In this document: piece after piece, positions 13,501 to 28,577 of the stretch
Numbering within the stretch: the stretch's first letter is position 1
Layout: each line of letters begins with the position of its first letter
DNA from: Echiichthys vipera
Taxonomy: Eukaryota > Chordata > Actinopteri > Perciformes > Trachinidae
Assembly (NCBI GenBank): GCA_963691815.1
Contig: OY829662.1
Location: 14,657,241-14,721,240 of the forward strand
Reading direction: 5' to 3'
DNA length: 64,000 nt
Notes under the pieces: model-generated
The model's input: only the letters and a program-made list of their open reading frames with translations
Database searches by the model: none
What the model was told of the DNA's origin: nothing
Translations under genes and position numbers: made by a program

Positions 13501-15519
13501 ATTTCCTCCAGATGTTTTAAGTTATTTCCATTAAAAAAAAAGAAAATCTAACTTCATTTTGGACAGCTCCACTTGATGTGAAATGTACCAAGTGAGCACA
13601 TTTGTGATTAAAACACAAAAAGTGCTTAGCTGAGGTTTTGAAAAAGTTGGATGGTCCTCGAATGTCATACAGAATATGCTGATAATACTGATTATGAGGA
13701 TAATAATGATGATAGTCTGAGCAGTGATGGAGCCAAATTAGTTTAGTAATGACACATACAAAAAGAGCAATCCATGTATCTACAGATTGATGTGTGAATC
13801 AATGTAAGCAGGTTAATTGAATGGAACACAGGAGGACACAGATGGTCAGTAGTGGACAGATGTTGAAGCAATGGATTGGCAAAGAGAGACAGACCAAACC
13901 ATGACAGAAACTATTTGCATTCCCGTCCACTTCTCTTCTCACTGGACATGTTTGATCAGCTGCCGGACGTTATCCTGCTCTCCCTTTGCCACTCCACGCT
14001 TCTTGGATTGCTCACCTAATTCCACTCAATCTATCTGCAGAAGGTGTGAACCACATCGTTTCCTGTTCCAGCATTGAATTATTACAGCCTGCCCTCCAAA
14101 GATAACTGCTTTCTGCCTTCTCTCTCCCCTCTCCCGTCTAGCTCCTATCACCACAACCCTCCCACATGCTTTGCAAACTCCAAGCTTGAGAGTCAAACTG
14201 TCACGGCGTAACGTCAGTTTCATGTTCAGCCAGCTTTATGAGCTATGGAAACTATAGAGTCTGAGGAAATGGCTATTTTGTCAGGATGAGGATTCCTGGT
14301 GAATGACAGTTAAGATAGCAGAGAAGAAAAGATGCAGAGGCCTGGACAGAATACTTATATATCCCTTCCATACACAACACATTTTTTATGGCTTATGGGG
14401 CAGCAGTAGCTCTTCTCTGGGCACTTTTTCATGGGACAGCCAGCCCGATCTGGCCTTACTCCATTTAATGCATCTGTATTGGTTCTGTGTGAGCAGGCAT
14501 GTATTTTGGCCTGTGTGTGATAACAAAGTGAAAAAAAATGAATTTCCCCTCACAGGACTAACAAAGGAATCCTTTCTTTCTTTCTTCCTTTCTTTCTTCT
14601 TCTTGAATTTGAACAAACTTTCTTAAAATGTTAATACATCAAATTCAATATTCACTGCAACAACAGTTATTCTAAATGTAAATCTTGCCTTTTAATTAGA
14701 AATAACTTCATCTGTCAAGTCTCATCTGTTCAGTGTGAAAATGTAAGCTTGAAAAGTTACACATTCAGTTTGCAACAAGGTTACAAAATCAATTGTTCTA
14801 ATCAATAAGCGTTTGTCACCTCTTTTTTACAGATTGGTTTTCACATGCCTCACATACTGCAATATCTTTCGGGCATTGACTTATACTGCCAACTATAATA
14901 AGTTCCTGCTTTTACAAAATCTCAGCCAGCCCAAACTTTTTTCCTTTTTTTTTTTAATCCTTTCATGTATTGTTTTTCTGTGTTTTCTTACCTGTGCAAA
15001 TAAATAAAATGAACCAAACTAGTTTCACTTTAATATCATCCTTGACCTCCTTGAAAGATAAGTCATACATTTCGCTGATTAGGGGCAGACACAAAGTGCA
15101 GTTATTGCTTTTTAAAAACAAAAATCACCAAGAGCATTGCAGTGGGAACAGGAGGCCTGCTGTGAATGAAACTGAAAGCTCAGGATTAAACTCAAAGAAA
15201 CACAACTGCAGAGGAGCAAAACATTGTTTAGTGTAATATGCAGAAAGTCTTGCTCTCCTCACACGCTGCAGGGTTCCGCTGACATATATAGCCATTTCAC
15301 GACTATATTAAGCTGTACTTCTCTTAATTGTAAAATAATTTACCATATGTTGCTGTGCTTTATAGACATATTTTGGTATTTTTAATATGATGCAAACAGA
15401 CGGAGAAAGCTATATTTAGGGAAACAGATTTTCAGACATACAGTAACTCCCCTCTTTTAAATGACAATTTCCCAATTTCAAAATGGTTTCATCCTTGAGG
15501 ATAAGAATACATGATGATG

Positions 15520-15552
<33 letters not shown>

Positions 15553-18500
15553 GCTTAGATTTCCCTTATATAATAACAATATATATATATGAGCCTGTTC
15601 TGGTAATTTAGTGAAATAATGTTCCACCCACCCACATACAAAGACTCAAATGCACATTATTGTTTCTAAGCATGCATTTCCTTGTATTTAAATAAATTCC
15701 TTGCACTGCAATTAAGGTTCCTGCTGTTTTAGTCTTTATTGCTATATTAAAATGCTATAATGATTTTTCAGAAAATGAGAATCGCAATGGTTTGCCATTC
15801 ATATCTGACAGCTCTGATGGTCTGATGGCATTTAACCACTGCTAAGTCTAATTACATGACATTGTGTTAATGGTCCATTTAGGATCAATGAGCATGTTCA
15901 ACAGCAAGACTCCCTAAAGTCATTTTAAAAAGTAATTAGCATTACTCTCTCAAACTTTAATACAGTTGAACTCTGATACTTTGCATTTGATTTTCTTGAA
16001 TGCGCCTCATCAGTTATGCTAATCCCCTTAGTTACTGTTGCTTTGCCTGTTCAGATTTCACAGCACATAATCCGTTTACAACGATTAATGGCAGATTAAT
16101 GTTTAAAACTATAAGACCTCACTTTTTGACAAGGGCAGAAAAAAGTAGGCTTCTCATTGCTAGCCGTGGATCATCCATTATAAGGAATTTATGGACACGT
16201 TTACGAGCAGGTTTTTTTGAGTATCCCGTTCATGTGTTTGAGCATGTTGTTATTTTAACCAGTAACCACAGTCTGTGCAGTAGGAGTCACACCATCGAAG
16301 TCCCGTCCATACACCTGCCCGAGCAATAGCAAGCTGGTTTAAGATGTTAATTATGATTTTTCACACCATTATTACAGCATCATTAAGTACAAACGTATCA
16401 GAATAATTAACACTTAAACAAACTTTAGTGTGATAAAAACTAGCTTGACAGAAACCATCTCATCGCAATACTAAAGAACTGGCCATCTATTATGTGAAGC
16501 TCCTTATTATATGTTTGAATTTAATCTGCAAGGCAAACAAGCTGTCACTCTCGTGAGGCAAACTACTGAAAGTGATTACGTGCTGCTGCGCGTATGAGTG
16601 AGAGAGGATCCATTACTGTCGTCTGTGAGGCCCTTGGGATGCTCCATCACTTTTAAACACTGCAGACTGAAAACACTTAACCTCAGGGCAGAACATTGAT
16701 GCCATACATCCATACGCGGATGGAGGTACTCAAAGATAAACAAGTGAGGAGAGGCATAAATAGTGACCTAATTCTGTCTGCAATCAAGTGGCCTCACTGC
16801 ATCAAACTGTATCTGAGCATTTCAATTACGGTGGCCCTGGTTCCCATGGCCCTTACACTGCCTGGTGATGAAAGCCTCTTTCAAGGACCTCTTTAGAGCT
16901 CACTAACTCTAACTTAACTCAAGTTAATTAACATTTAATCATATTCAACTGTAAGCAGTTTTTCTACAGAACTCTTATTGTGATTGGACTTGCACAATAT
17001 TCAGGCTGTATGAGATTAAAAATGAAGTAGTGCAATGAATTGTAAAGAGAGAAGGACTACTATTTATCTTATACCCCACGTGGAGGGAGCAAGTGTTTTG
17101 TTTTAGCCCTATAACTGAACATTAAATGTGACAATAGACTAAATGAGAAAATAAATGAAATGTAACTTGAAATGTTCCCACCTGTTGTCTGGGGTGTGGA
17201 ATTGTAGTGTGGGGATGATTGCAGCTGAAGATAAGGAAGATAAAACCAAATTTTAAGCTGCTATGATAATTATTATCTTTGAATTAGTAAAGGATCCAGT
17301 GAATATGCAGTGATGAACTCAAGAAATAGCCTGTCAACCCTCTCAGCTTTACCAAACTTTTTAGTGTCTTTTTACCACTACTATACATTGTGAAAACCTG
17401 CAACTGACTGTTTAAATTCACTCTCAGGCCCTCATCAGCTTTGTGTCTCCGGCTGCAATCAGCAGCTTTTTAAATGCTCGGGTAATGCTCAGATTTTTTG
17501 CCCAGTTCCAAACAGCAGACAAAATTAGCAAGTTAGTTTCTTTATTGTCTACCAGTGCATACAGCAAAATTTAGGCAGCAAAAGACTGTTAAGAGTCGGT
17601 GGAGAGAAAACAAAGCTAAAAAGGGATGATCATTACAGCCACAAATACTGTTGCTTCTCGCATGTTTGGTTTGCAGCCTAATTAGCTACTTTCAACATAT
17701 CGACTTGATGAGGTGATAGTGTGTTGAAATGATGAAACAGCAATTACAATGGGGTCAGTGGATACACTTAGACATAAAATAACAAGTTCTCTAGAGTCGA
17801 CTCTTCCATTAAAATAAACATTCCCCTTTTTGTTCTTAACAGGCCAAACTGAACCTTCCCTAAGAGTGATAAACACAATCCCCAGGTGGCTGTACTCAAC
17901 ATGCAAATCATACAGTCGCTTACCAGACAGTGCCATGTACAAACTTGCCAGCACTGCTTCATGGTAAATGGACTTTCCTTGTATTTGTATTCTAAGTCCA
18001 GTACAAAAAAAAACATAGTATAGGCTTGAAATAGGGAGACATGATGTCTGAGATTCTGTCAGAGGAGATTTGCTTGTTCGTTGCCAAGAAATAACAGTAA
18101 AGTGAGTATATAAATGTGTTGTTAGAATGCACTTAATAGGGGACTAGATGCCCCTTTTACTCTCAGGGCCAAAAACTTTACATCCCTTAAGCAGACAATG
18201 CTCAGCTTTTTCCCCCATCACCAGACACATTCACTTTCTGCCACTTACATCCTGGCTGCAGGCACTCTGGCTCTGCATCACTGCAGGATCCTGCTTGTTT
18301 TACTTCTCTGGATTGGACACATATCGAGATGAAGATAAGTGGTGAGGCAGACATTGCTTTAATGTGGATGCAAAGTCATTAACAAGAGATGTGTTACTCA
18401 GGATATGCAGTAAGAGAGGTGTTACTGGAGGTTCACATCTGCTCAAGCTTCACTCATTATTCTGACTTCCTCTCTTACATTCCCAATTAGTGCTCTTGTA

Positions 18501-20134
18501 AAGCCTCGGCTGGCAATAAAGTGCAATTTTTTTTTTTAGCTTTCTGTAAGTACCCTTGGAACATCGTGTTTACTCTTACGTATATACATTTTTATATATA
18601 AAGCAGCTGAAGTTACTATATTTATATAGAAGTTGCTCATTAAATATTATGTTGTGTTCACACTGGGCGCGTAAATTTGCATTGCACCACATTTTAGCAT
18701 TTAGCCCAAATCATTGCTGTGCCAATGATAGTGCATAGCATGCTAGTTGCTATCACCTTCATCTATTACACAAACTAGACTAAAACCTGTTTGGTTTAGT
18801 AATTTCTGCTCTTTTTCTAGTCCCATCATGTGGTTTGGAAAAAACTAAGCTGTATTGATGCACATTTATATGTTATTGTTTCTCAAACTGGGCAGAAATA
18901 TGCTATTACCACAGTAGTGACCTCACTGTTGAGGTGCAGTCTTTAGCACTTCAGTGTTCATACTGTGGCGATAACAACAGACAAAGCAGATAAAGTAGTG
19001 AGTGAAGTGCTAATGTATCCAGCTGAAGCTGTAGGTGGGATCAGGGATAAAGCCGTAGTCATCTCAGGTCACACTAATCTTAATTCTTCCTCTGATTAGA
19101 GGCTTGAAGGGGAACTGCAGAGAGGAGTCTGTGGTCAGAGGAAGTGACTTTGTGGAGAGGCAGTAATAGCTTGTTTTGTAACAAGGGCTCTACAAGATGG
19201 ATTAAGCAGGGAATAAAATGAACGGCTTAGAGATTAATTGTTTTTTCCATTTTCATAGACGGAGCTCTCTTGAGCTCTCTCATGGGATAACGCATTTAAA
19301 CCTGTATCTGCACCACTAAGGACGAGGAAACACATACAACTTGTAAATGAAAAAACATAAACAGACTCACACTCAAAAATGTGTAAATGAAATGCCAGTG
19401 ATGTTTCAATGAACTTACTATAAAGAAGAGCTGAGACAGGTCTGGTCTTTGATATCTTGTGGTTTCCATTTTTAACTACAAATCAGTAATAATTGACTAT
19501 TTGGAAGTTATAGTTGGAGTCTTGCACCAAGTTCAACTTTTTTCCACTTTAAATAAAGAGTTTACTCAGTGAATTCTGCATCACTTCTTTTATTGCTCGT
19601 CCCATCTTGTTTTTGAATTACCCTAGCTGTGACTGTTACTCAGGAGAGCAGAACATAAATCCTGTCTGACTGGACACTAATGAAACGTCTGATTGAAATG
19701 CAACATCTGCGTATGACCTCTCTGTAAAGTGTCTCACTCAGACTATCCCTGTCAGCAACACTCCTAATCCCTGGTGCAGGCACCGACACCGGGGATTTAG
19801 CACACGTGTGGGCCCTGGTAGGAACATGTGGAGAAGAATAATGAGCAGACATGAATTCAAAGCAGGGAAGTGTGTGTCTTTTGTTTAAAATCAGCTGTTT
19901 TATAAATGAGTAGACAACACAACTCCCAACAGGTATTCTTTGTTTTCAGCTACCAGGTGGGGTTCAGTGTTGCATCTTGCATCAGTATTCACTCAACAGG
20001 TTGCTGGGTAAATGAAGGTGCAGAGATTCGGAGAGACAGCTTTAATCTCCTGGCAGCTTCTGTTCACTGGACCTGTTTCTTTAGTGTGGAGCTGCAGCGC
20101 GTAACAGAGCAGCGTGATGCCTCTTGCTCAAGAG
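13500..20134. other. Gene-free stretch with possible conserved non-coding blocks
   Basis: No exons recognised. 15820-16330 and 16540-16890 have even composition, many TAAT/ATTA cores and few repeats, which is how ancient regulatory elements often look. A (GAT)n tract lies at 15509-15552. Confidence 0.3.
15509..15552. repeat. (GAT)n microsatellite
   Basis: About 44 bp of ATG/GAT trinucleotide repeat with one interruption (AGG). Confidence 0.95.
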
Positions 20135-20505
20135 TAGAGCTGGGTATCGTTCAAAAATGTTTGATACTGGTACCAATAACTTGACTTCAATACTGCTTCC
20201 TGAACAATAGTGTTTTTATACCAGATTTATGAAATCTAATTTTTGACAAAAAGAAATTGCATCATACTTTATGGTTCAAATATTTATCTTAATGTTTCAG
20301 CTCCTCTCTGTGTGTAACCTTTTTGGCATGCTTCTACAACGTGCAACATCAGACAGCCAATCATCAACATTATTAGATCTATGACCAAGCATGCTGCATG
20401 CTTATTTGCTCACTGACTGTATTTGATTTTTAGGTATTGAAATTGGGATTGAATGGTAAAGCATTTTTACATGATACATGATACAAAGTTTGGTACCTAG
20501 CCCTA
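20135..20505. mobile_element. hAT-like MITE (371 bp)
   Basis: The left end TAGAGCTGGGTATC and the right end, whose complement is TAGGGCTAGGTACC, form short terminal repeats. Flanks CTCAAGAG (20127-20134) and CTGAACAG (20506-20513) agree at 6 of 8 positions. No coding capacity. Confidence 0.6.
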
Positions 20506-23500
20506 CTGAACAGTCTCACTTAGTACTACAAGGCAAGACAGAAATTACGTATATGTTTTTGCTAAGTCTTTAGTAAGACCATCAAGGAGGTAATGAAACA
20601 GTGCCCAGGAAGTTACATTTGGTCCTCCAGGCGAGGGGTGTGTCCACAGATGTGACTCTGTAATAAGAAGGTCATAGTCCCATTAAGAAGGTCATGCAGA
20701 TGTCAAGATGTCCACTCTTGGTCATGGGGCTTATCGATTTCAGTAGGCAGGAAAATCCATTCCAGTCGGGGCATTGCTGCTCAGTTTTGGGGGTTTATCT
20801 TATAATGATGTGTACTTTCACATCCAATACAGAGCTTTTAATGATGTAATCTTTAATTCTGATGAGTTATGATTCAACTGAAATTCAATACCCAACAATT
20901 ATGATGATGTCACTTTATTATGGTTTTAAATAGACTAGACTATAAGAGAGTAAATTAACCAAGACTGTTACTAATCTCTATTTAGAAATAATACTTTGGC
21001 TCTCATTTTGTTACATCAGGAATAAACAACTAAAAATCTGTGGGTTGAAAATGACCCACACTCCGACTCCATATACATTTTTTTTAATTTAGATGACATT
21101 TCAGACCCCAGGGCTTCTTCAAGATCAACATTTGTTGAAAGGCCAAGCTGTACATGTTTTTCTTCATGCGGAATAAAATACACTAGAAATTAGCATGTTA
21201 TTCAGTTCATCTCTTTCAATTCATTTATTTTTGAAAAAATAAAAAATAAAAATACATATTGAGTCAAAGTCTTCCAGTGATAAGCACTTTACTATAACTC
21301 TTAGTATGTGTCTGTTTTTAGCAGTGGAAAAGCCCATCCCTGCCACGCTGGGCTGGCGTGCTGGTTAACTGGAAAACTGCAACACATGTATCATTAGCTG
21401 TACAAAATGATGTGCAGACATTCAAGGTAGTGTATTAGCAATGTTATTTTACTTTGGGTGACCAACCTGACAGTAAAATAAAAGATAGATAGTGAGATAG
21501 CTAGGTTGGTCGGTGAAGTATAGCGTAAGTGAATAAAATAAATACAACAAAGGGTGATTTTTTTAAAAACAATTTCTTTCCATTTCTCTCATTTCAATTA
21601 CATCTTTTTCCGAATTGAAATGGCATTTTTGACATAATTTATTTTATTGTTATATATGTTATATATACGTTTTATTGTTCTAGTCATTACGCCTCTCCTG
21701 AAAGGCTTTCTCTGTTAAACCACACAATGGTCTGTACTTTAACATAGATTAATTTACCTCAAACAGGAACTTTCAGCTTTGAATAAAGCACATGTCTTTC
21801 TCTGACGCTTCATTTCCTTGTCTTTTGAATAGGATGTGTTTATCTTAACACTGCAGGTCAAAAGTTTAATACCGCATAAATGTCATATTTTATGTGTGCA
21901 CATGTGTAGGCTAACGTGACAGCACAGGAGTAACAACCTGTTCATATTCTAGTGGCATAGATCATAAATAATGTGATTTTTTTCTACGAAGAGGAAAATG
22001 TGTCCTCCCTAAATCCAACAACACCTCAGTGTGTCTGCACACAGACTACTTCGCTTTCACTATCCTCATGGGTATAATTCAGGCATATAAGATTCAGCCA
22101 GTCTCTGGTTCACTGCTGTTAGTAAAGGTCAGGACAGATGAAGTAAATTGCACAGTCTTGAGTTACAGTAGTTTCACTGGTACTGCCTGAGGTGAGCTGG
22201 TACGAGTCTCTCCAGGAAACTCAGTTCAGTTTCCCAGTCGATTATGGCTACAGCATAGACACCATGACAAACCATGACTTCCCAAAGTCTTTGGGATGAT
22301 GACCATGCACCATAATTGCTAATTTGCAAGGTTTTGTAATTCAGGATTAAGCATTTAATAATAACTACTCTATCATCTGTCTAAATTGAAATGTGATGAA
22401 AGGCTGGGCCACATATGTTTTTCTTAACCAGTGTTTTATCGAGTGTTTGGTGCAAAGTACCCACAGTCATACTGTGGAATAAAGTAAACTAAATTTAAAT
22501 CTTGTGTCAAGCTTGTGGCTTGCTCCCAATGTAAAAAAAGTATCACTTCCAACATATGGACGATTGGTCAGAACCCCATGGGTTGACACACTGGTACTCT
22601 TTCAAGTGTAGGGTAGGCCGTTGTCCATCTTTATATACAGTCTATGGTTTCACATAATGATTTAAGACGAAATCAGGAAAAAGGAAAATATGTAGAATTA
22701 CTCCTTTTTCTCCCTGACCTCATCTTACAACCACCGTTGAGACTCTGAATGGACAAATCTGACTCCTTGTTTCTGCTTGAGTTACTACTCAGACTCAGAG
22801 GACTTTAAAGCATATGTGAAGTGGTTTACTGACAAAGAAACAAGGAGGAAGTTCATTTGGGGCAAAGTTGTGTCAGGTCACAGTAAGTGGTGCACTCACA
22901 ATATCGGGAAGCTTTTTTTTGTCACTTTGAATTATGGACACACGTTTCAGCTTCAACCTTTTCCTACCTGTCTCCACACATATTCCACGTTGTCTTTTGT
23001 AAGATCAAAGAGAGGTTTTGGGGTGTTTGTTTCCACTCTGCAGTACAGAGCTGTCCCTGTGAATGATATGCCAGGCTGATACAGATCAAATCTAAGGTTC
23101 CCCATAGCTTAACACATGAGTGCACTTTGCACTGTAAGGCACAAAAAAATGTCAACTACAGTATTACATTAAAACAGTGTTACTAAATGACAATATTCAG
23201 GGAGTATTGTCATACTGGATACATCCTGCATCATTCCATACAGTCTTATAACCGCCATGATTATCTTGTCCATTAGAGAGAATGAATCAGTGGGTGGTTA
23301 AAAAAACCCACCAATTACTCATCAACTGTCAAGTGCTGTTAAATGCACTTCAGTGTGTATGGCAGTCACAAGCTGTCAAATTATCAAGTCAATTTTCAGT
23401 TAAAAAATTGGTCAGACTGTGCATGGACAGATAATAGAACACAGAATAGAAGCTAATTTGTTTTTTAAGTAATAGCAGAATAAAAGCAATTGAAAGAACC

Positions 23501-24170
23501 ATTTTGAACATGTGTTAAATTGCCTTTCTGTATAAGTAGAGTCTGGATTTTTGGCACAATTTCACCTTCAAATAATGTAATATCTTAATATATACCTCAA
23601 GTATTGCTAGATTTATGAAATTGCCTTTCTGTCACTGTCATAGATTTTGAGGCTATTAACAAAGCAGCTTCATCCTCATTTTAGTAAATGATTTTTTTAA
23701 ATTTCAAACGAAAGGGAAAAAATAATTTAAGAGATTTATTTTTTCACTTTTAGTGAAATACTCTTGTGTCAATCTCCAATGCACTGCAGAATTCAAGTGA
23801 AATAAATTATAAAAGCTCAATGAACAAAATACCAGATAAAAACATATGTAACATAATACCTAGAGACCCCCTGCGATGGGATCACACCAGCTGCGACGTC
23901 AAATGGGGCCAGGGAAGTAACGTGGTGGGGCAGTTCTTTCTACCCCCTTAGCTCCAGTTCCCTTGCTTGGATCACACCCATTTTTGAACTTGGCCTTGAT
24001 TTTGTTCTCAACTGAAAACAATATCAAACTGTCACATCTGATAAACATGAATAAAAGTTAAAAGTGAAAGTAAAAAGTGAACAGTACAGATAAAGTGTCA
24101 ACAGTATATACATGGCCGTAGTGCAGGTTATACACTGAATGTACTTGGTTATGTTGTACTTAATTTTATT
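20506..24170. other. Gene-free stretch with a short repeat tail
   Basis: No gene seen. Near 22610-22650, GGCCGTTGTCCATCTTTATA followed by TACAGTCTATGG is a motif common at the ends of fish retroposon copies. A 100-codon frame at 22777-23079 (+) is unsupported. Confidence 0.4.
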
Positions 24171-24440
24171 GTTTATTGTTGAGGCTTTGAAAGCATGTGG
24201 GAGGAAACTCTTCCTCAGTCTCTCAGTGGATGATTTGTCACAAACTGTTTATTGCTGGGGTGGTGCAGGTCCTTTATAATCCTCCAAGCTCCTTTTATGC
24301 ACCTCCAGGCTTTTTAGGGAGGGGTGTGCTCTCCCGATCGCACAATCCTCTGCAGGGCCATCTTGAGAGGAGGTGTTGGCACCAGGCGTTGAAGCTCTTG
24401 TCAGGATGCTCAGCACTGCAGCAGAAAATTGACATGACTG
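24170..24440 (+). repeat. Teleost retroelement-like dispersed repeat
   Basis: The motif series GTGGGAGGAAACTCTTCCTC, CAGTCTCTCAGTGGATGATT, GCTGGGGTGGTGCAGGTCCT, TTATAATCCTCCAAGCTCCT, CACAATCCTCTGCAGGGCC and TGTCAGGATGCTCAGCA is shared by a widespread fish repeat. Its frames are broken. Confidence 0.55.
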
Positions 24441-25309
24441 CTTGAATTCAAAGCTCCCAAGAAAATTATTTTAAAAATTGTGTCTATTGTGGCTATTTCT
24501 TAGCTTTGATCTGTATTTTTCTGAAGCTGCCGCTGGTTGCAACTGTTCAGTAGTAGTCTGGCTCAATGGTTACGGTGCTGTGAAAAAGCCTGATGATGAA
24601 TAGGATGTCAGGCTTTGTCCCTCCCTAGGTTCCTAGTCACTGCTCTCAAAATCCCTTTGCTATGTGAAACAACTACAAGTTAATTTAATAACAAAATCTG
24701 GGCCGAGACTTCCTTTTCCAAGCGGCAGTCATTGTTTATGGTCTGGTTAGCAACTTGAGGCGTCTCTATAAACAGATATCTGCATACAAACGCAGATTAA
24801 ATAGTAACAAAAAGCTAATGAAAAGCCAAATCATCATCAGACAATAGCCAAAAGACTCCGTGATTGCATGACAGCCAATGTGTTCTGCCTCATTTACTCT
24901 CTACATGGACTGTTTACCTGCATGCATCTAAAGCCTGCTCAAACATGATGGGTAAATACTACTGGGACTACAAATGTAGACCTAACTGCTTCTGCTAAAC
25001 AAATCTTGTCCTGCTCTCACATGCAGAATCTGTTTGTAGAGATTAGCTAGTCTGTATCAAATCAGAGTTTGCAGTTGCATGATGAAAAAACTTGTGAACA
25101 CACCTGGAAGAAAGGCAGACGCAACATGCAGCTAGCAAATCGTCTGTAGATTTAACAAGTCCAGTGAGCTCCTCCAGAGCTCAAGATTAGGCATGCTTCA
25201 CCTCTAGCTCTCCGACAGTCAGTTATGTTTGTCTTTCCTTTTCGTGAGTTTCACCACACAGTCGCATATGTATTTTTTTTTGGTAGTGTTTCACAGGAAA
25301 TAAGCCATT

Positions 25310-25490
25310 TTAATGCCAGGGATCGCCTTCCAGCGTGCAAATGTTCCACCAAACCAATCCCACAACTATTTTGCAGAGGCACCGTTGCTTAGCTCTGCCA
25401 AAGACGATTGTTATTGGTTTTAAGAAATGCAAACAAGCCAGCATTCTCCCTGTATTTGAGAGGTAGCCACACCAGACCCAGCAGATAACC
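25310..25490 (+). repeat. Teleost dispersed DNA repeat fragment
   Basis: CCAATCCCACAACTATTTTG, CAGAGGCACCGTTGCTTAGC, CCAAAGACGATTGTTATTGG and AAGAAATGCAAACAAGCCAG occur in the order known from a repeated element in many fish genomes, ending in CACCAGACCC. Confidence 0.55.
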
Positions 25491-28400
25491 CCACATAAAA
25501 AAACAAATGGTTTGTTTTTACACTTTGTATTTTGTGGCTGTTGGTGACAGCTAAACTTTTGCTGGTTGTAGCTTGAAATTTAAAGTAATAATCGTGAAGA
25601 TTTTAATTCAAATGAATGTCAAGTCACTGTCGCCAAATGAGGTAACACAATGGTGATTGAGAAAATGGTCAACAGATAAAAAACATCGCATAGAAAGCTC
25701 TACCTTTAATCTTCCTGTCAGAGAAGCCTGTGAATTTACCCAGAGCCTCATCAGTCACTCTGCTTCCGCTCCAAACACACTACTGTCTGAGAAATTGGAT
25801 TTATTGAACTTCTTCTGTGTTTGATGGTGATAATCTAATTGGAGATTGTTGATTTAATTTGGCATGCTTGAGACCAGGCCATGCAGGGCTGTTGACAGAC
25901 TATTAGGCCGTGGTGAGGGGGATCTCTCAGATAAGGCTGTGTGTGGTGATTCTGTGCGTGCGTATATTGAGAGGGCCTTCTTCATATTACCAGAGGATGT
26001 AGTAGCTTTGGTAGATTGGGTTGCTTTGACTCAGAGTGTGTGTGTACTCATGGGACTCTGCTCTGCTTGACAGGGACGATAACACGACCCCGCGAACACA
26101 GCTAATGAGCTCAAACAACCTGAGTGATGACGCCTGTGCATTAAACAAACCGATGATTCTGGTCTCTCTCTCTCTCTCTCTGCTCGCCTCTTGTCTCTCC
26201 TCTACCTTCTGTGAAACTGAGTAAATTATAAATTTTTATCAGAGCGGAAGGAAATGCTTTTAAAGCTACGCTTTTGTATCAGTTATGTACCATTCATTCA
26301 TCGCCAGAGACAAAAACGAGGTGACAAACATTTGTAGTTCTGAATTGTAAAGAGGAGAAATATTTAAATTGACCCACATCTGCTTGCTGGAGTTGCAGTG
26401 TTTCTGGCATTAAGTCTGCATTGTCAGCATTCATCCATTAAAAATGGTAATTACTTTTAATTTAGAGCTTCAAGTTGTCCAGAACCTATTCATTTTCAAG
26501 TAAATTAGCCTGTACAATGTATGTACTGCACATTGTATATTTCATTGAATTGTTGGTCTATTGGTCTTGGGATCATTTCCAAATGGCTCAAATGCGTTCC
26601 AAGGGAAGCTCAGCACACATGAGTGCGCTTAATGTGCCAAAACACATTGTAACTCTAAAATGGTTTTCCATCACCTTTGGATATTTGGATCTTATTATAG
26701 ATGTTGTAGCCTGAAAACCAGACATATCTGCCAAATCCTGTTTCATTTGTTCTGGCAGATAGATCTTACCCCTCTGTCATTTAGATGTCCAGCATTTTGA
26801 CATTGATGTACAATCTTGACATTTTACCAATCTTCCTGTAATCAGAATCATTTATCTCATGTGGGGCGGGTTTAAGAAGATGACTGACACTCTGTAGAGT
26901 TTACAGTGATCAGTTGCTTAACTGAGTTAGCAGAGATCAACATTTACTTAAAGAAACTTACTTTGTCATTCTTCACTTTGTGCTCTCTTGAGACATACAT
27001 TTTTTTTTTTATCCATTTAGATTCAGAGAAAAATGTAACAGCACTGATATTACATCCATGAATACAGCTCAGGCCTATAATATGCTGTATTATAAACCAA
27101 AACACATATAATCCCTTGTAATGTAATTACTGAATATGGCCCAAAGCATGTCACAGTTCCCTCACACTGCTAAGTAATTTAGTATTTGTGCTGCCTTCAG
27201 ACATAGAATTTAAGTAGCTTGGTGACATGGTGAGATATGTGGATGTTAAATATTCATTCAGAAAACGCCTGTGCACTGTGCCTCTTCTGCTGTACCATGC
27301 TAAGGATCCTGGGAACTGATGATAGTGTGGGAGCTACGCAGCCACCCTGAAAGCCTGTCATGGAGACCTGAGCACAGAGGATAACACACTGGCTTTGTAG
27401 CCCACACACACATCTGTTGGACCATATCAGGACATAAGTCCAGTTCACAGGCCTCAGGGACAAAAAATAAACACCACATCCACTGACCTTTCCCCCAATA
27501 CAGTATATTTACTCCATATGCACTGTGGAGTGCTGTTTCTAGCATTTTCTCATATCCCAAGGACATGAAATAGTTCCAAGCCCCTGTGGTCTTTTATCAA
27601 AGGACACTGAGCTGAGCAATTAGCTTTAAGGCAAACAAGGACATGTCAATAATACTAGATAAGTGTTAGGGTTGTTTTGATTCTTTGGGTTGCTTTAACA
27701 TCATATATCTGCATTGGATGTATCTTTCTTAATTCCACACCAAACTCTTATTTTGCTGTGCAGAAAAATATTCAACCACATTTCATCAGTTTAAACATCT
27801 GCTTTTTTTTTGGAAGATTTGGTCGGATGAAAATATTAATAACAGTCAGACAAAACTAAATCTCGGAGGGGTGATGATGTACAAGCAATACGCATTTGAG
27901 CCGCACCCCAGATCATTTAAAGTAATGTGAGTATGAGAAAAAAGGGAAAAGGGACAATCACCCTAAAGCAGGGGAAACGGTACGAATAGACAGTGTGAGT
28001 GCACCCTTAGCGTGTTTGTTACATACCTACAGTGACACACTGGACACAAACTTCAGTTTCCTGTGTTAAAGTCCTGTGTTTGTTTGACCCATCCACCATC
28101 CTAAACTTCCTTTCTTATGTTGACCTCATCGATCTTATGGTTTACGGTCAAAAGTAAGTAAGTTTTTGCCTGCATCTGGGGTTGACAAACTGGACTCAAC
28201 TCAATTAGCCTATTAACAACAAGGATATAAAACCATGGTTTCATCAATTTCTTAGAAATCCGTGCACCATCCATCATTAACAAGTTACAGAAATGATTGG
28301 ACACAGCACTCCTTAGTCTGACATAGGAAAGGTGTGAAGGGGTTTTCAGAAGCCATTTGTCCATCAGACAAGCAGCCCTTAAGGACATTGGTAAGGTGAA

Positions 28401-28577
28401 ACTCAATGTTTTAATAAGTCAGTGTGAACTGACCTGTCCACTGGCCCCAAAAGGAACAATACATGCTGTGGTACAGCCCCTGACCCCAGGGTGACCTGAC
28501 ATTCAGGTCCAGATACGCACAGCAGCCTACATCACTAACAAGCCAAGAAAGTCTCAATCTGCGAAATCTTTTTCTTT

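Noticed and set aside
22777..23079. 100-codon frame with a charged segment and a GTAAGT site inside
   Set aside because: No family match, and the donor-like site has no partner exons that I could find.
28101..28406. 101-codon minus-strand frame considered as a possible LINE fragment
   Set aside because: I could not match it to any reverse transcriptase or endonuclease motif.
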